DNA from: Enterobacter sichuanensis
GTDB lineage: Bacteria > Pseudomonadota > Gammaproteobacteria > Enterobacterales > Enterobacteriaceae
Direction of reading: 5' to 3'
NCBI RefSeq assembly: GCF_002939185.1
Contig: NZ_POVL01000037.1
Location: 1 to 53,280, forward strand
DNA length: 53,280 bases
Program-made: the position numbers and the translations under genes
Shown here: positions 18,069-25,606 of the stretch, piece after piece
Layout: every line of letters starts with the position of its first letter
Position numbering within the stretch: the first letter of the stretch is position 1
Notes under the pieces: generated by a model
The model's database searches: none
Seen by the model: only the letters and a program-made list of their open reading frames with translations
Told to the model about the DNA's origin: nothing

Positions 18069-18302
18069 ATGTCACATTTAAACGACGTGATCGCCCGTGT
18101 CGATGCCGCGATTAACGAAGGCGTCATCACCCATATGAATGAACTGCTGATTGAACTGAGCGATGACGCTGAGCTAAGCCGTGAAGAGCGCTACACCCAG
18201 CAACAACGCCTGCGTACCGCCATTTCGCACCACGGTAAGGAGCACAAAGAAGAGATGGAGGCGCGTCACGAACAGTTGACCAAAGGTGGCACGATCCTCT
18301 AG
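18069..18302 (+). CDS. ydcY: YdcY family protein
   Basis: A 77-residue acidic and helical protein that is nearly identical in pattern to E. coli YdcY (MSHLNDVIARVDAAINE, ELSDDAELSREERYTQQQRLRTAI, HEQLTKGGTIL). The function is unknown. The whole sequence can be drawn as two or three helices with many charged residues and no membrane segment. The ATG at 18069 follows AAGGAG and gives the E. coli length; the in-frame ATG six bases upstream is rejected. It is convergent with ydcZ, from which it is separated by 3 bases. In E. coli it follows ortT directly, whereas here about 9.4 kb lies between. Confidence 0.92.
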   Translation: MSHLNDVIARVDAAINEGVITHMNELLIELSDDAELSREERYTQQQRLRTAISHHGKEHKEEMEARHEQLTKGGTIL

Positions 18303-18305
18303 CGA

Positions 18306-18755
18306 TTAAAACTGACGTCGCGCCACCAGCCAGGCGCCGACGACCAGCATCACCGCGCCGCACACCGGGCCGATCAGGGCGCGTAGCGGAATGCCATTGC
18401 TTCTCAGCACGTCCATCACCAGCCCGCCGATGAGCTGGCTTGCCACCAGCACGGCAATCGTCGTCGCCGCGCCAACATTCTGATACCCGCTGATGCTGGC
18501 AAACACAAAAAAGGAGCCCAGCAGCCCGGGAATGAGCGTCCACCAGCGTACCGTTGTGGCCAGCTCGCTAAATCCGGCGACGCCCTGTTTCAGCAGCAGA
18601 ATGCTGACAAACAGCACAATGCCGACCAGGGAATTCAGCAACATCGCGATAAGTATGGTGGAGGAGGACTGGGTGATACGCACCATCAGGGTGTTTTGCA
18701 CCACCAGGCCTATTCCCGCCGCCACCAGAAATGCCAGCGTCAGCGACTGATTCAT
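18306..18755 (-). CDS. ydcZ: YdcZ inner membrane protein, DMT-type
   Basis: A 149-residue integral membrane protein with about five hydrophobic helices that matches E. coli YdcZ (DUF606/DMT superfamily) along its full length, including NTLMVRITQ, WWTLIPGLLGSFFVFASISGY and NVGAATTIAVLVASQLIGG. Single-repeat DMT proteins of this size act as dimers; no substrate is known. Its start overlaps the mnaT stop by 4 bases (ATGA), so the two form an operon read from the mnaT promoter. That pairing with an acyltransferase for modified methionine suggests, without proof, export of a related compound. Confidence 0.92.
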   Translation of the reverse strand: MNQSLTLAFLVAAGIGLVVQNTLMVRITQSSSTILIAMLLNSLVGIVLFVSILLLKQGVAGFSELATTVRWWTLIPGLLGSFFVFASISGYQNVGAATTIAVLVASQLIGGLVMDVLRSNGIPLRALIGPVCGAVMLVVGAWLVARRQF

Positions 18756-19270
18756 GGGATAGCGTCCGGATCGCTGCGCTCATCCAGCTGCAGCTGCATA
18801 AAGGTTAAGTCCAGCCAGCGGCCAAACTTGGTCCCCACCTGCGGCATTTGCCCCGTCGTGACAAAACCGAGGGTTTCATGAAGATGGATCGAAGCATGAT
18901 TCTGCGCTTCAATCCCGGCAACCATTACGTGTTTACCGATGGCGCGGGCCTCGTCAATCAACGCTTTCATCAGCGTGCGGCCAATGCCTTTGCCCTGATG
19001 ATCCGGGTGGACGTAAACCGAGTGCTCAACCGTGTGACGAAAACCATCAAAAGCGCGCCAGTCGCCAAAGGAGGCGTAACCGGTGATCGCGCCGTCTTCC
19101 TCACTGACCAGTACCGGGTAACCCGCGAGCGTGCGCGCCTCAAACCAGGCGATGCGGTTCTCGGTATCGACGGTTTTATCGTTCCAAATCGCGGCGGTGT
19201 GCACCACCGCGTGGTTGTAGATCTCTCCTATCGCAGCGCAGTCTTCTTTGCAGGCATGACGAACGATCAT
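18752..19270 (-). CDS. mnaT: L-amino acid N-acyltransferase MnaT (YncA)
   Basis: A 172-residue GNAT enzyme that acetylates methionine sulfone, methionine sulfoximine and related compounds (established for E. coli YncA/MnaT and related phosphinothricin acetyltransferases). The acetyl-CoA site is visible in VYVHPDHQGKGIGRTLMKALIDEA, with the Q/RxxGxG/A pattern as QGKGIG; the N terminus MIVRHACKEDCAAIGEIYNHAV and FETLGF-like HLHETLGFVTTGQMPQVGTKFGRW tail are typical of the family. The ATG lies behind AGAGG. It is divergent from an XRE-cupin regulator, and a shared operator-like repeat occurs at both ends of the intergenic region, so mnaT-ydcZ is probably a target of that regulator. Confidence 0.92.
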   Translation of the reverse strand: MIVRHACKEDCAAIGEIYNHAVVHTAAIWNDKTVDTENRIAWFEARTLAGYPVLVSEEDGAITGYASFGDWRAFDGFRHTVEHSVYVHPDHQGKGIGRTLMKALIDEARAIGKHVMVAGIEAQNHASIHLHETLGFVTTGQMPQVGTKFGRWLDLTFMQLQLDERSDPDAIP

Positions 19271-19292
19271 GATTAAACCTCTGTGTGTTGTT

Positions 19293-19312
19293 CACTATAG
19301 TGTTACGTTATG
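19293..19312. promoter_or_regulatory. Operator-like repeat, mnaT side
   Basis: CACTATAGTG (perfect palindrome, 19293-19302) followed by TTACGTTATG. On the minus strand the palindrome supplies TATAGT, a good -10 for mnaT. The same 20-base pattern recurs at 19402-19421 with three or four changes. Confidence 0.55.
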
Positions 19313-19401
19313 GCTACGATATTACACAACTGTATCGCCCGATCGCTACGGCATAAGCCATATTTTTTTGTTATCAAAAGCCCATTGAAATGCCGTTCAT
19401 A

Positions 19402-19421
19402 CACTATAGTATGACGTCATG
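19402..19421. promoter_or_regulatory. Operator-like repeat overlapping XRE gene start
   Basis: CACTATAGTATGACGTCATG repeats the element at 19293-19312 in the same orientation. TATAGT at 19405-19410 can act as a -10 box with TTGAAA at 19385-19390 as a short-spaced -35. The start codon at 19419 is the last three bases of the repeat, placing the expected transcription start at or within two bases of the ATG. Confidence 0.55.
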
Positions 19422-19994
19422 AACACCATAACAGACACAATGAATCAACGGATTAGCGCAAGAATTCGCCTCGAACGTGAGTCTCGCGGCTGGTCCCTGA
19501 GCGAGCTTGCTGACCGGGCAGGCGTCTCCCGCGCCATGATCCATAAGATAGAGCGTGGGGACAGCAGCCCGACAGCCACCTTGCTTGCCCGCCTGTCTGG
19601 CGCGTTTGGCATTAGCATGTCCACGCTGATTGCCCGTGCCGAAATGCAGGAAGGAAAGCTGCTGCGCCTGGCAAACCAGCCCGTCTGGCGTGACCCGCAG
19701 ACGCACTACCTCCGCCGCCATGTTTCTCCCCGCACCGATCTGCCCATCGATCTTGTTCAGGTTGAACTGCCTGCGGGCAGCGATGTTCCGATGCCGGCAT
19801 CTTCTTACGCGCTGGCACGTCAGCTTATCTGGCTGCAGTCCGGCGAGCTGGTGTTTCAGGAGGGCGATACGCGCCACGAGATGCGTGCCGGAGACTGTCT
19901 CGAACTGGGGCCGCCCAATGACTGCCGGTTCATCAATGAAACGAATGAACCCTGCATCTATCTGGTTGTACGGCTGAACCAGTCTGGCTTGTAA
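19419..19994 (+). CDS. XRE-family regulator with C-terminal cupin domain
   Basis: A 191-residue regulator: helix-turn-helix at about residues 10-65 (RISARIRLERESRGWSLSELADRAGVSRAMIHKIERGDSSPTA, shown in parts) and a cupin sensor domain at about 110-185 (QLIWLQSGELVFQEGDTRHEM, AGDCLELGPPNDCRFIN). Proteins of this type bind a small metabolite in the cupin. It has no ribosome site before either the ATG at 19419 or the next ATG at 19440; a -10-like box ends 8 bases before 19419, so the message may be leaderless. It is divergent from mnaT-ydcZ, upstream of curA, and not present between mnaT and curA in E. coli. Control of mnaT and of itself is inferred. Confidence 0.85.
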   Translation: MNTITDTMNQRISARIRLERESRGWSLSELADRAGVSRAMIHKIERGDSSPTATLLARLSGAFGISMSTLIARAEMQEGKLLRLANQPVWRDPQTHYLRRHVSPRTDLPIDLVQVELPAGSDVPMPASSYALARQLIWLQSGELVFQEGDTRHEMRAGDCLELGPPNDCRFINETNEPCIYLVVRLNQSGL

Positions 19995-20059
19995 TGCTAA
20001 GGCGAGAACGCCGTTCCTGCGCCAGGCTGTAAAGACATTTGTACCAGAAGGAGATCCCG

Positions 20060-21100
20060 ATGAATCAACCTGTTTCGCAAAATCGCCGCTGGGTCCTGGC
20101 TTCGCGCCCTCATGGTGCGCCAGTCGCAGAAAATTTTCGTCTGGAAACGCAACCCGTTCCGGAACCTGAGGCGGGGCAGCTTTTGCTTCGCACCGTCTGG
20201 CTGTCGCTGGATCCATACATGCGCGGGCGCATGAGCGATGCGCCATCCTATTCACCGCCGGTTGAGATTGGTGCGGTGATGGTAGGGGGAACGGTCAGCC
20301 GTGTTGAACACTCCCGACATCCCGATTTCAAAACGGGTGAGTGGGTGCTGGGCTACAGCGGCTGGCAGGAGTATGAACTTTCAGACGGCAGCGGTCTGGT
20401 GAAGCTCGGTGAAAATCCATCTCATCCTTCCTGGGCGCTGGGTGTTCTGGGTATGCCGGGCTTTACTGCCTATATGGGGCTGCTGGATATTGGGCAACCC
20501 AAAGCGGGTGAGACGCTGGTGGTTGCAGCGGCAACAGGCCCGGTGGGGGCGACCGTGGGGCAGATTGGCAAAATCAAAGGTTGCCGGGTGGTCGGCGTCG
20601 CCGGTGGTGCTGAAAAATGCCGCCATGCCGTCGAGGTTCTCGGGTTTGACCAGTGTCTGGATCACCACGCGGCGGATTTCGCTGAGCAACTGAAACACGC
20701 CTGCCCGAACGGCATTGATGTCTATTATGAGAACGTCGGCGGCAAAGTCTTTGACGCGGTCCTGCCGCTGCTGAATACCGCCGCACGCGTGCCGGTGTGT
20801 GGTCTGGTCAGCGGCTATAATGCGACGGGCCTGCCAGAGGGGCCGGATCGCTTGCCGCTTCTGATGGCGACCCTTCTCAAGAAACGCATTCGTATGCAGG
20901 GCTTTATCATCGGCCAGGACTACGGGCACCGCATTCAGGAGTTCCAGCAGGAGATGGGGCGCTGGGTACAGGAAGGTAAAATTCACTATCGTGAACAGGT
21001 CACGGACGGGCTGGAGAACGCACCGGAGGCGCTGATTGGCCTTCTTGAAGGGCGGAACTTCGGTAAAGTCGTGATTCGCGTCGCGGACGACAATAAATAA
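20060..21100 (+). CDS. curA: NADPH-dependent curcumin/dihydrocurcumin reductase CurA
   Basis: A 346-residue medium-chain reductase that matches E. coli CurA (YncB), which reduces curcumin and dihydrocurcumin with NADPH. Motifs include LDPYMRGRMSD near the N terminus, the cofactor fold VVAAATGPVGATVGQIGK with the AxxGxxG-type loop, and YYENVGGKVFDAVLPLL. No structural zinc cysteines are seen, as expected for the leukotriene B4 dehydrogenase-like branch. AGAAGGAGATCCCG before the ATG at 20060 fixes the start; the in-frame ATG at 20039 is upstream of that site. The gene is monocistronic, ending at a strong terminator. Confidence 0.94.
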   Translation: MNQPVSQNRRWVLASRPHGAPVAENFRLETQPVPEPEAGQLLLRTVWLSLDPYMRGRMSDAPSYSPPVEIGAVMVGGTVSRVEHSRHPDFKTGEWVLGYSGWQEYELSDGSGLVKLGENPSHPSWALGVLGMPGFTAYMGLLDIGQPKAGETLVVAAATGPVGATVGQIGKIKGCRVVGVAGGAEKCRHAVEVLGFDQCLDHHAADFAEQLKHACPNGIDVYYENVGGKVFDAVLPLLNTAARVPVCGLVSGYNATGLPEGPDRLPLLMATLLKKRIRMQGFIIGQDYGHRIQEFQQEMGRWVQEGKIHYREQVTDGLENAPEALIGLLEGRNFGKVVIRVADDNK

Positions 21101-21108
21101 AGAGTACT

Positions 21109-21137
21109 ATGGCGGGGTTTCCCGCCATATTTATTTG
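21109..21137 (+). terminator. Intrinsic terminator after curA
   Basis: ATGGCGGG / CCCGCCAT forms an 8-bp perfect stem with a 4-nt GTTT loop region, followed by ATTTATTT. It begins 9 bases after the curA stop. Confidence 0.85.
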
Positions 21138-21354
21138 TGAAGATACGATATATTGTCTTTAATTACTGGACATGGCATTTCGCGCCATCATCCCGGATGA
21201 GCCCGAAATCGATAAAAATTGACGTTTGCTTTTTTTTGCAGTTTTTACGTACTCCCACCACCAGGCATGACGATACAGGATATATCGGACCAGCGTCGTT
21301 TTATTAAAACTGGCGTTTAAAAATAGCATTAAGTTTTAGCTACAGGAATTGAAC

Positions 21355-22023
21355 ATGCTTGATTTGGATCACTTAGAAAAAGCCCAAAGGGTCAGCCTTA
21401 CTATGCAAGTTGAACTCAGTTTGAAAGGGGCGTTAATTACAGGCTCACTCAAACCTGGGGCACGACTGATAACGAAAGAGATCGCCGATAAATTAGGTAC
21501 CAGTATTACTCCGGTTCGCGAGGCGCTTTTGCGGCTGGTCTCTTCTGGCGCGTTACACGCCACTCCCGCACAGGCATTTCTGGTGCCAGAGGTGACGCTG
21601 GAGCGTTATAACGAGATTAACGCCATCAGAAAACAGCTTGAGCCGATGGCCGTTGCCGCCGCCTGTCAGAATATGTCTGACACTAAGCTTGAGACGTTGC
21701 GCAAAATGTCAGATGCCTTCCATGAGGCCATGCGCAACGGGCACGTTCAGCAGGCACTGCATGCGAATCGCGTCTTGCGGTTTACGCTGTATCAGTATGC
21801 GGAAATGCCAACGCTTAACGCGCTAATTGAACAGTTATGGGTGCGTATCGGGCCCTGCATGAACTATCTGCATCAGGAACTCAACGACATCAAAGCCTCG
21901 ACATATCACTATGACGAACTCCTTACCGCCCTTGAGCGAAGAGATGTTGAAGCCAGTCAGAAGGCAATTGATAAGTTGATTGATGAAGCCAATACTCTTT
22001 TACAGCGACAATATTTTAACTGA
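21355..22023 (+). CDS. mcbR: GntR/FadR-type regulator McbR (YncC)
   Basis: A 222-residue regulator with a GntR winged helix (about residues 15-75: GSLKPGARLITKEIADKLGTS, TPVREALLRLVSSGAL) and an all-helical FCD effector domain. It matches E. coli McbR, which represses mcbA and affects colanic acid and biofilm formation; identity to E. coli is moderate, so targets may differ. I chose the ATG at 21355 over TTG at 21349 because AGGA is at 21344-21347 and both family length and context fit. A 5-7-5 inverted repeat CGATA/TATCG (21271-21287) and a related sequence near 21142-21156 upstream are candidate autoregulatory sites. Confidence 0.88.
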   Translation: MLDLDHLEKAQRVSLTMQVELSLKGALITGSLKPGARLITKEIADKLGTSITPVREALLRLVSSGALHATPAQAFLVPEVTLERYNEINAIRKQLEPMAVAAACQNMSDTKLETLRKMSDAFHEAMRNGHVQQALHANRVLRFTLYQYAEMPTLNALIEQLWVRIGPCMNYLHQELNDIKASTYHYDELLTALERRDVEASQKAIDKLIDEANTLLQRQYFN

Positions 22024-22079
22024 GAGATTATTTAACAGAGCGACTATATACCGCACCTGATTATTTATCTGATGAATAA

Positions 22080-22115
22080 CTCCTGATGGTTTATTGCCAT
22101 CAGGAGCGTTATTTT
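22080..22115. terminator. Bidirectional terminator between mcbR and yncD
   Basis: CTCCTGATGG / CCATCAGGAG makes a perfect 10-bp stem with a 7-nt loop, followed by CGTTATTTT on the plus strand. On the minus strand the sequence after the stem is TTATTC-rich. It lies between convergent genes and can serve both. Confidence 0.85.
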
Positions 22116-22142
22116 AGGGATAAATTAAACTTTTCTTATTAC

Positions 22143-24257
22143 TTACTCGAAGCGATAAGAGACCGAGAGCCCTACACCGTAGCTACGTCCAGGTGCAGGC
22201 TCGTAATAACGGCCGTTGGACTCGTTGACAATGACTGAGCCAACGTACTCTTTATCGAAGAGATTATCGACGCGACCAAAGACGTCCATGCCCCAGTTAC
22301 CATAGTTAAATTTATATCCGGTATTCAGTCCGACCACCGTATACGATGGCGCTTTCGCTGTGTTCTCATCGTCGGCCATGATATCGCTCATGTAACGCAC
22401 ATCTGAACCCGCGTACCAGCCTTCCTCCGGCTGCCAGCCAAACGAGGCGTAACCCATATTACGGGCGATGCCCGGCATCCGGTTACCGTTACAGTTCGTA
22501 TCGCCGCATACGTTGGTGCGATAAGTGGCGTCCAGATAGGTCCACGCCATCTTCAGCTTCCAGTTTTCAGCGAACTGCTGATCGAGGGACACTTCGACAC
22601 CCTGACGACGGGTTTTGCCGGCATTTTTATAGCTGGTACGGCCGCCAGAACTGGCATCCACCACGATCTCGTCATCCGTATCGGTGCGGAACAGGGCGGC
22701 GGTCAGCAGGCCATTGCCGATGCGGGTTTTGCTGCCCACTTCATAGGTGTTGTTGGTGGACGGTTTCAGACCAATATTCAGCCCACCCTGGTTATCTGAA
22801 CGGTAGGAAAGCTCGTTGATGGTTGGCGTTTCAAAGCCACGCCCGGCGGCGGCGTAAAGGTTCCACGCGTCCGTCACGGCATACTTCACGGAACCGGCAG
22901 GGAGCCATTTGTGGTAGCTCGCGTCGCCGCTGTCATCGCCATTGCCCGGCGTCACGTAGTGGTCATTGGAATCAAACCAGACCGAGCTGTAGCGTACCCC
23001 GGCATCCACTGACAGTTTCTGCGTCAGCTGCCAACTCGTTTGCAGATACGGATCGACGTTCCACATCAGATTGCGTTCATTGCGACGCTTATCACCTTTG
23101 ACACCGTAATCCGGTACGCCGTTATCCATGACGAAGTTCTCGTATCCGCGACGATCTTCGCTCATGTTTTCGTAGTTAAGACCGGTGGTGAAGGTCACCG
23201 GCACCAGCAGCTCGCCACGGTGCGTCCAGCGGGTATCAATCCCCTGATAGTGGCGCTGCATATCGATCACCCCACCGGAGTGGGAGGGTTTCAGCTGCGG
23301 CTGATACGGAATCGACTGGTACTGCGTCATTTCACGCTCACCGGCGTACATCATCACGCTGAGGTCGTCCTGGGTGCTGAGCTGACGATCGTAACGCAGG
23401 CCGGCCTGGGTCTGTTTGATGGTTTTACGCGTGTTGTACTGATCGCCGCGCGGGGACTGGCGCGGGTTGTCCCGCCACTCCTGATAGTTCAGTCCGCCTG
23501 GATCGTTGGCCTTCATGTCCACGCTGTTAAAGACCAGCGTCAGCTTGCTGACGTCATCAATACGTACACCCAGTTTGGCGTTGGCAAGGTTCTTACGCGC
23601 GCCGCTGTGGTCGCGATAACCTTTGGTGGTGAAACGGGTGGTGGACACGGTGTAATCCACATCGCCTGCGTGGGTGCCATCACCCATCGCGCCAGTGGCT
23701 TTCATGCCGTAGCGCCAGGTCCCGTAACTGCCGTAATAGCTGCTGGCTTCAATGGTCGGCGGCTGCTGCCCGGTCTGGGTATTGATGTTAATCACGCCGC
23801 CAGAGGCGTTGCCGTACAGGGCAGAGAAGGGGCCGCGCAGCACTTCAACACTCTCCACGCTTGAGAGATCGATGTTCGAGGTCTGACCCTGTCCGTCCGG
23901 CATGGTGGCCGGAATACCGTCTACGTACATACGGATGCCGCGCACGCCGAAGGTTGAACGGGCACCAAACCCACGCATCGACAGCTGAAGATCCTGCGCA
24001 TAGTTCTGCCGGTTCTGAATTTGCAGGCCCGGGACGCTGCCGAGAGATTCAGACAGGTTGATACGGGGAGCGGCATGGCGCATATCGTCGCCATTGACGA
24101 CGCTGACCGCGGCTGGAGTATCGAGTTCCGATACGGTTTGCGGCGTGGCGCTGACGATCATGGTCTGTTCTTCCGCGCTCATGGCGGTAAGAGGCGCAAA
24201 AATAACAGGAACCAGCAGCAGCGGAAGAGAAGCCTTATGGGCAGAAATGATTTTCAT
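22143..24257 (-). CDS. yncD: TonB-dependent receptor PqqU (YncD)
   Basis: An outer-membrane receptor of 704 residues that imports the cofactor pyrroloquinoline quinone in E. coli, where it was renamed PqqU. Layout: signal peptide to about residue 28 (cleaved before EEQTM), TonB box (TMIVSATP), plug domain with MRGFGARSTFGVRGIRMYVDGIPATMPDGQG in pieces and ESVEVLRGPFSALYGNASGGVI, then the 22-strand barrel. The mature C terminus reads SYRFE, so the usual terminal phenylalanine is followed by one extra glutamate. The gene is divergent from yncE, with a Fur-like box between. Length and position fit E. coli yncD. Confidence 0.93.
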   Translation of the reverse strand: MKIISAHKASLPLLLVPVIFAPLTAMSAEEQTMIVSATPQTVSELDTPAAVSVVNGDDMRHAAPRINLSESLGSVPGLQIQNRQNYAQDLQLSMRGFGARSTFGVRGIRMYVDGIPATMPDGQGQTSNIDLSSVESVEVLRGPFSALYGNASGGVININTQTGQQPPTIEASSYYGSYGTWRYGMKATGAMGDGTHAGDVDYTVSTTRFTTKGYRDHSGARKNLANAKLGVRIDDVSKLTLVFNSVDMKANDPGGLNYQEWRDNPRQSPRGDQYNTRKTIKQTQAGLRYDRQLSTQDDLSVMMYAGEREMTQYQSIPYQPQLKPSHSGGVIDMQRHYQGIDTRWTHRGELLVPVTFTTGLNYENMSEDRRGYENFVMDNGVPDYGVKGDKRRNERNLMWNVDPYLQTSWQLTQKLSVDAGVRYSSVWFDSNDHYVTPGNGDDSGDASYHKWLPAGSVKYAVTDAWNLYAAAGRGFETPTINELSYRSDNQGGLNIGLKPSTNNTYEVGSKTRIGNGLLTAALFRTDTDDEIVVDASSGGRTSYKNAGKTRRQGVEVSLDQQFAENWKLKMAWTYLDATYRTNVCGDTNCNGNRMPGIARNMGYASFGWQPEEGWYAGSDVRYMSDIMADDENTAKAPSYTVVGLNTGYKFNYGNWGMDVFGRVDNLFDKEYVGSVIVNESNGRYYEPAPGRSYGVGLSVSYRFE

Positions 24258-24406
24258 GAATAAAACCGGTTGTGGTGTATAAACGAACCAAATGGAACAT
24301 GTCCATATATGTTAAAGGTTTTGTAAAAGTTTTGAAAACTATAACCGCACATTGCGTTAATGGAAGGCGAAGCGGGAAAGAAAATCTCCACATTTGATTC
24401 ATTAAT

Positions 24407-24425
24407 GATTACTATTCTCATTATC
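24407..24425. promoter_or_regulatory. Fur-box-like sequence between yncD and yncE
   Basis: GATTACTATTCTCATTATC agrees with the classical Fur consensus GATAATGATAATCATTATC at 14 of 19 positions. It lies 74 bases upstream of the yncE ATG and 150 bases upstream of yncD. E. coli yncE is known to be repressed by Fur with iron. Confidence 0.7.
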
Positions 24426-24498
24426 AAAAGGCAATGCCATGACGTTGCCTGCCGGAAGCGATGTCAGCAGAACCCCTCATTTCAGAAAAGGAATTGTT

Positions 24499-25560
24499 AT
24501 GTCTTTACGTCATCTGTGCTCACCGCGCCTGAGCCTGTCACTGCTTTCAGCCACGTTACTGCTTGCCGGAACGTTCCAGGCTCATGCCGCCGAAGAGGTG
24601 CTGCGTAAAGCCGTGGGAAAAGGGGCGTATGAAATGGCGGTGAGCCAGCAGGAAAATGCCCTGTGGGTCGCGACGTCGCAAAGCCGTAAAACCGACAAGG
24701 GCGGCGTTGTCTATCGCCTCGATCCGGTTACGCTGGACGTGACGCAGGCGATTCACAGCGATCTCAAACCTTTTGGTGCCACTCTTGATAAGGCGACCCA
24801 GACGCTGTGGTTGGGCAATACTATCAACGGCGCGGTAACGGCCATTGATGCGAAAACGGGCGATGTAAAAGGGCGGCTGGTGCTGGATGGACGTCAGCGT
24901 AGTGACACCGTTAAGCCACTGCAGCCGCGCCAGCTGGTGGCCGATGACAGCACGAACACAGTGTACATCACGGGCGTGGGGAAAGAGAGCGTCGTCTGGG
25001 TGGTGGATGGCGCCACGCTGAAGCTGAAAGCGACCATTGCCAATACCGGGACCTACAGCACCGGCCTGGCGCTGGACGCGCAGGCGAAACGTCTCTATAC
25101 CACCAATGCGGACGGCGAGCTGGTGACGATTGATACGGCCAGCAATAAAATTATCAGCCGTAAAAAGGTGCAGGATGACGGCAAAGAGCACTTCTACCTG
25201 AATCTGAGCCTCGACACTGCCGGTCAGCGCGCGTTCCTGACCGATTCAAAACAGCCGGAAGTGCTGGTGGTGAGCCTGAAAGAGGGCAGCGTGATCGACA
25301 AAATCGCCGCGCCGGAATCGCTGGCCGTCCTGTTTAACCCGGCCCGCAATGAAGTTTATGTGACGCACCGTGAAGCCGGTAAGGTAAGCGTGATTGACGC
25401 CAACTCGTATAAGGTCACCAAAACCATCGACACGCCGGTCTACCCGAACAGCCTGGCGCTCTCAGCGGATGGCAAAGCCCTGTACGTGACGGTGAAACAG
25501 AAATCCACCCGCCAGCAGGAAGCCACCCAGCCTGACGATGTGATTCGTATCGCGTTGTAA
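24499..25560 (+). CDS. yncE: Periplasmic beta-propeller protein YncE
   Basis: A 353-residue exported protein with a signal peptide (MSLRHLCSPRLSLSLLSATLLLAGTFQAHA in two parts; cleavage before AEEVL) followed by a seven-bladed beta-propeller of YVTN/NHL-like repeats, for example LDPVTLDVTQAI, IDAKTGDVKGRLVLDG and IDANSYKVTKTI. E. coli YncE binds DNA in vitro and is Fur-regulated; its true role is unresolved, though its link with PqqU is suggestive. The ATG at 24499 follows AAGGAA and gives the exact E. coli length, so the upstream in-frame ATG at 24439 is rejected. It ends at a strong terminator shared with ansP. Confidence 0.93.
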   Translation: MSLRHLCSPRLSLSLLSATLLLAGTFQAHAAEEVLRKAVGKGAYEMAVSQQENALWVATSQSRKTDKGGVVYRLDPVTLDVTQAIHSDLKPFGATLDKATQTLWLGNTINGAVTAIDAKTGDVKGRLVLDGRQRSDTVKPLQPRQLVADDSTNTVYITGVGKESVVWVVDGATLKLKATIANTGTYSTGLALDAQAKRLYTTNADGELVTIDTASNKIISRKKVQDDGKEHFYLNLSLDTAGQRAFLTDSKQPEVLVVSLKEGSVIDKIAAPESLAVLFNPARNEVYVTHREAGKVSVIDANSYKVTKTIDTPVYPNSLALSADGKALYVTVKQKSTRQQEATQPDDVIRIAL

Positions 25561-25563
25561 TAA

Positions 25564-25597
25564 AAAAAAGGAAGGCTAAATGCCTTCCCTTTTTATT
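25564..25597. terminator. Bidirectional terminator between yncE and ansP
   Basis: AAAAAAGGAAGGC / GCCTTCCCTTTTT forms a 7-bp GC-containing stem flanked by A- and T-runs that extend the pairing, with a TAAAT loop. It serves convergent yncE and ansP. Confidence 0.92.
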
Positions 25598-25606
25598 GAC
25601 TGCGTA

